From Coenobita brevimanus (Eukaryota > Arthropoda > Malacostraca > Decapoda > Coenobitidae), in the NCBI GenBank assembly GCA_032717465.1, contig CM064712.1:22882616-22946615 (forward strand): a DNA stretch of 64,000 nucleotides. Direction: 5' to 3'. Both the position numbers and the translations under genes were made by a program. This document shows positions 61,686 to 64,000 of this stretch, piece by piece. Numbering within the stretch: the stretch's first letter is position 1; each line of letters begins with the position of its first letter. The notes beneath the pieces were generated by a model. It saw only the letters and a list, made by a program, of their open reading frames with translations, made no database searches and was not told where the DNA came from.

Positions 61686-61689
61686 TGAG

Positions 61690-61990
61690 TAAAATATCTT
61701 TGGAAAAAATAACTTAGAAAATATATTGGGAAGAGAAGAAATAACTTTGAAAATATATAAGAGAAAAAGTAAATTAGAAAATATATTGGGGAGAGAAAAA
61801 AGCAGAAAATACCTTGGGAAGAGAAAAAATAACTTAGGAATAGAGAAAAAATAACTTAGAAAATATATTTGGAAGAGAAAAAATAACTTCGAAAATATAT
61901 TAGGAAGAGAATTATAACTTTGAAAATATATTGGGAAGAGAAATATAACTTAGAAAATATATTGGGAGGAGGAAAAAAATAACTTAGAAT
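61690..61990. repeat. ~31-33-bp A-rich minisatellite, about nine units
   Basis: Unit TAACTTAGAAAATATATTGG, GAAGAGAAAAAA, with deletions in some units. Confidence 0.88.
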
Positions 61991-62084
61991 ATGTCATCAG
62001 ATTGAAGGAGTTAAGGAGTAGGTTAAGGTGGTAAGGGGAGTATGTTGAGTCCCGGTGATTTACGGTAATTGTATAAATCCTACT

Positions 62085-62280
62085 GATGTCTCCTTTAGTC
62101 CATTCTTGCTGCTGCCGACAGTTTTATTTCACTTTTCCACGCCGCATTGAAGGGGTCTCTCCCTACATGTCAAGTGGGGTTGGTGGAGGATTAGTGCGCC
62201 TCCCTGTAAAACAATTAACTCGAAGCCCTTGGCCACCCCGTTTGGGATACATGGCGTCTGGCAATGAATGAAAAAAAATG
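62085..62280 (+). mobile_element. RepK with RepA-like 3' tail
   Basis: CCACGCCGCATTGAAGGGGT, CTCTCCCTACATGTCAAGTG, GGGTTGGTGGAGGATTAGTG, AAAACAATTAACTCGAAGCC, then TTGGCCACCCCGTTTGGGAT, GGCGTCTGGCAATGAATG. The longest RepK copy; its tail is GAATGAAAAAAA instead of GATA. Confidence 0.75.
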
Positions 62281-62324
62281 AAAATTAAACAGTTTAATGG
62301 GTACTGTCATCTTGTATCGTTAAA

Positions 62325-62445
62325 ACAAGGGACTGGATAGGGAGGCTGCCAGAGATCAAGCAGTGTGCAGAGAAGCCATTTAGTGACCAAGGCTGATGCA
62401 TGCAAGCATGTTGGAGCCTTTATAAATGATATGAATATAATATTT
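62325..62445 (+). mobile_element. RepJ 3' tail
   Basis: GGGACTGGATAGGGAGGCTG, CCAGAGATCAAGCAGTGTGC, GTGACCAAGGCTGATGCATG, GTTGGAGCCTTTATAAATGA. Confidence 0.8.
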
Positions 62446-63094
62446 TAAGATTGTCCCTGGCCAATGCAACCCCTTCACCACAAGCTGTCTCTACAAAGCT
62501 GAATTAATTATCTGATGGGAGAAAGAGGTACTGTAGGTTCTGCAGAACCTTCATGTGGTGGCACTGTTATAACCAGTCAGAACCACTGCCCATTCATAAC
62601 CTGTTCCCCACAATGTGTTTATACAGCACTGAAATGAATTATTGGTTGGTGTTGGCTGGAACCATTGCCCACTCACAACCCCCTCACCACAAGGCATCTA
62701 TATAGAATGGAACTATGTCAGTGATAGCAACAAAATCACTCTATCCACACCCCCACACTAATTGGTTTATGGTGTCTTTCATGGCAAATAAAATCCCTTG
62801 GTGTTACCCACAACAAAATACAATAATACATTTGAGGGACACAAGTAATATTTTTAACCTATTAATACCACAGGGGGGGACTGTAGTATATTATTACAAG
62901 CATTATTTTGCATTTAACATTAATACTCCCTCTTTTAAGTGTAATGTTTGTTGTATTTTACTTTGGATAATGCCTCATGAGTTTATCTGCCTGAATTCAG
63001 TCTATATTTACTGTAAAGCCAACAAATGGATGCCTGGAGGTTTAGTGGGTTAATATGCTCTGACTGACATAGGTTGAGGTCATACAGTGTGACC
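62446..63094. other. Spacer with one ~110-bp duplication
   Basis: ACCACTGCCCATTCATAACC...CACAATGTGTTTATACAG resembles ACCATTGCCCACTCACAACC...CACAAGGCATCTATATAG about 80 bp later. A 112-codon plus frame (62715-63053) has no motif I recognise. Confidence 0.45.
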
Positions 63095-63190
63095 TCACAT
63101 TTAAGGGACTGAACAGAGAGGCTGCTAGAGATGAAGTAGTGCTGAGGCCTGTCAAAGATGTAGGAGCCTTGATACATGAAACAAAATGAA
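63095..63190 (+). mobile_element. RepJ 3' tail, diverged
   Basis: AAGGGACTGAACAGAGAGGC, TGCTAGAGATGAAGTAGTGC, GGAGCCTTGATACATGAA. Confidence 0.65.
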
Positions 63191-63519
63191 ACTGGATTTG
63201 GCCTGTTAGTGCTGAAACCAAGGGATGGGTTGGGTTTATATTTCACATAATGTTACTAAGGGGAAAAGATTAGTTACTCAATGTAACACCCTACACCTAC
63301 TGTCTCGTACTCATAGAACTCTTAGGTGTAACTCTGCAGTTCCCTCCCTTAATCAACTTTTGAAAATGGCTCTATTCAGGACCATTGGCATTGATGGGTT
63401 AAAAATGAGGACTGAATAGTCTAGCTCCTGATGGGACAAGAAAATATGGATGATAAAATTATAAACAGACAAAGACTTCTTGCAGTGAAGGAGTTATATA
63501 CTGTACAATCACTATTAAA

Positions 63520-63820
63520 CCTTTTACTCTGAGGTGCGTGCTGCTGACAAGATGCCTACACGTGGTGGCACTGTGCACCCTGTGTGGAGCAGATGCAGCA
63601 TCCACCCAGCAGTCAAATCTCCTCATATTTCCCTGCACCTCACCATGGGAAGGACCCTGGTCCAACCCTGGTGAAGCACTACATACAACAAGGAGGCAGT
63701 AGATCCCTACACGGTGTTTGTACTGTATTGTGCCTGTAGGAAGGCCCCACAGAACTACTTATTTGTTGTCAATGGGTCTGCTGACTGGGCAAATTTGGGA
63801 AGCAACAACAGTAACAACTA
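63520..63820 (+). mobile_element. RepB copy
   Basis: GACAAGATGCCTACACGTGG, GATGCAGCATCCACCCAGCA, GTCAAATCTCCTCATATTTC, CCTGCACCTCACCATGGG, AATGGGTCTGCTGACTGGGC. Its 5' third is replaced by a GCCTACACGTGGTGGCAC stretch resembling RepC, so it may be a chimera. Confidence 0.65.
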
Positions 63821-63859
63821 AGAGGTGTCTCCACTACACTAAAAATTGCCAAGTGGTAG

Positions 63860-64000
63860 GAATAATATACTGAAAGAACCTAACTTTACTTCAACTGACC
63901 AAATATAATACCTTACATAACAGAATTAACCTAACCTAATTAACTCTGCTTGACCCAACCCATCTTTATCTAACTTTGCTTAACATAAACTAACCTACTT
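63860..64000. other. Degenerate AACCT-rich tract at window end
   Basis: AGAATTAACCTAACCTAATT and CTTAACATAAACTAACCTAC, like 60245-60470. Runs off the window. Confidence 0.5.

Noticed and set aside
62086..62271. 61-codon plus frame
   Set aside because: Lies entirely in a RepK copy.

Overview
The window is eukaryotic, repeat-saturated, intron-scale DNA from an arthropod, most likely a decapod crustacean such as a crab. The reasons are: dense GATA, GATG, GAT, CA and AAT microsatellites; many minisatellites; several metazoan LINE clades; scattered TTAGG-like words; and no bacterial gene layout. The species call is inference. There is a 100-base assembly gap at 2646-2745. I found no complete host gene, tRNA, rRNA or CRISPR array. 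One short candidate first exon is listed at low confidence (38679-38751, minus).

Layout. 1-940: endonuclease part of a jockey-like LINE running off the left edge. 941-24490: a mosaic of short retroposon families, called here RepA to RepK, with microsatellites and tandem arrays, two pogo-type MITEs (9057-9415, 13458-13944) and a compound hairpin element (20519-21105). 24490-29260: a RepJ LINE fragment followed by a nearly full-length CR1-like LINE on the minus strand (ORF1 intact; ORF2 with one stop and one frameshift). 29390-36540: more retroposons, a pogo/Tigger element with a transposase remnant (31825-32553) and a MITE carrying a 53-bp satellite (34428-35760). 36895-37985: R1/jockey-like LINE 3' end. 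38515-39640: the longest stretch without recognised repeats. 39641-44994: RepA copies, a 32-bp satellite, an ATGG array and LINE fragments with internal repeats.

44995-49000: a decayed copy of a large uncharacterised protein family. Its C-terminal half carries, in order, what I read as the seven acidic positions of a FEN1/XPG-type (PIN-fold) nuclease followed by a Cys-rich tail. Its 3' end is inverted and duplicated. 49310-54480: a plus-strand CR1-like LINE abutting a minus-strand jockey/I-type LINE (RT, RNase H, zinc tail). That second LINE is split by a 2188-bp GC-rich insertion with TG...CA ends and a 5-bp ATTAC duplication. 54485-64000: more retroposon copies, three families amplified into tandem arrays, and a pogo-type MITE nested in a RepA copy with a perfect empty site available for comparison.

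The elements are layered parasites rather than a pathway. LINEs supply the enzymes; RepK appears to borrow the RepA 3' tail; pogo-type MITEs share TA targets and CAG termini and would have needed a pogo/Tigger transposase. Several retroposon fragments have been copied into local tandem arrays. The nuclease-like pseudogene is the feature most likely to point to something undescribed.
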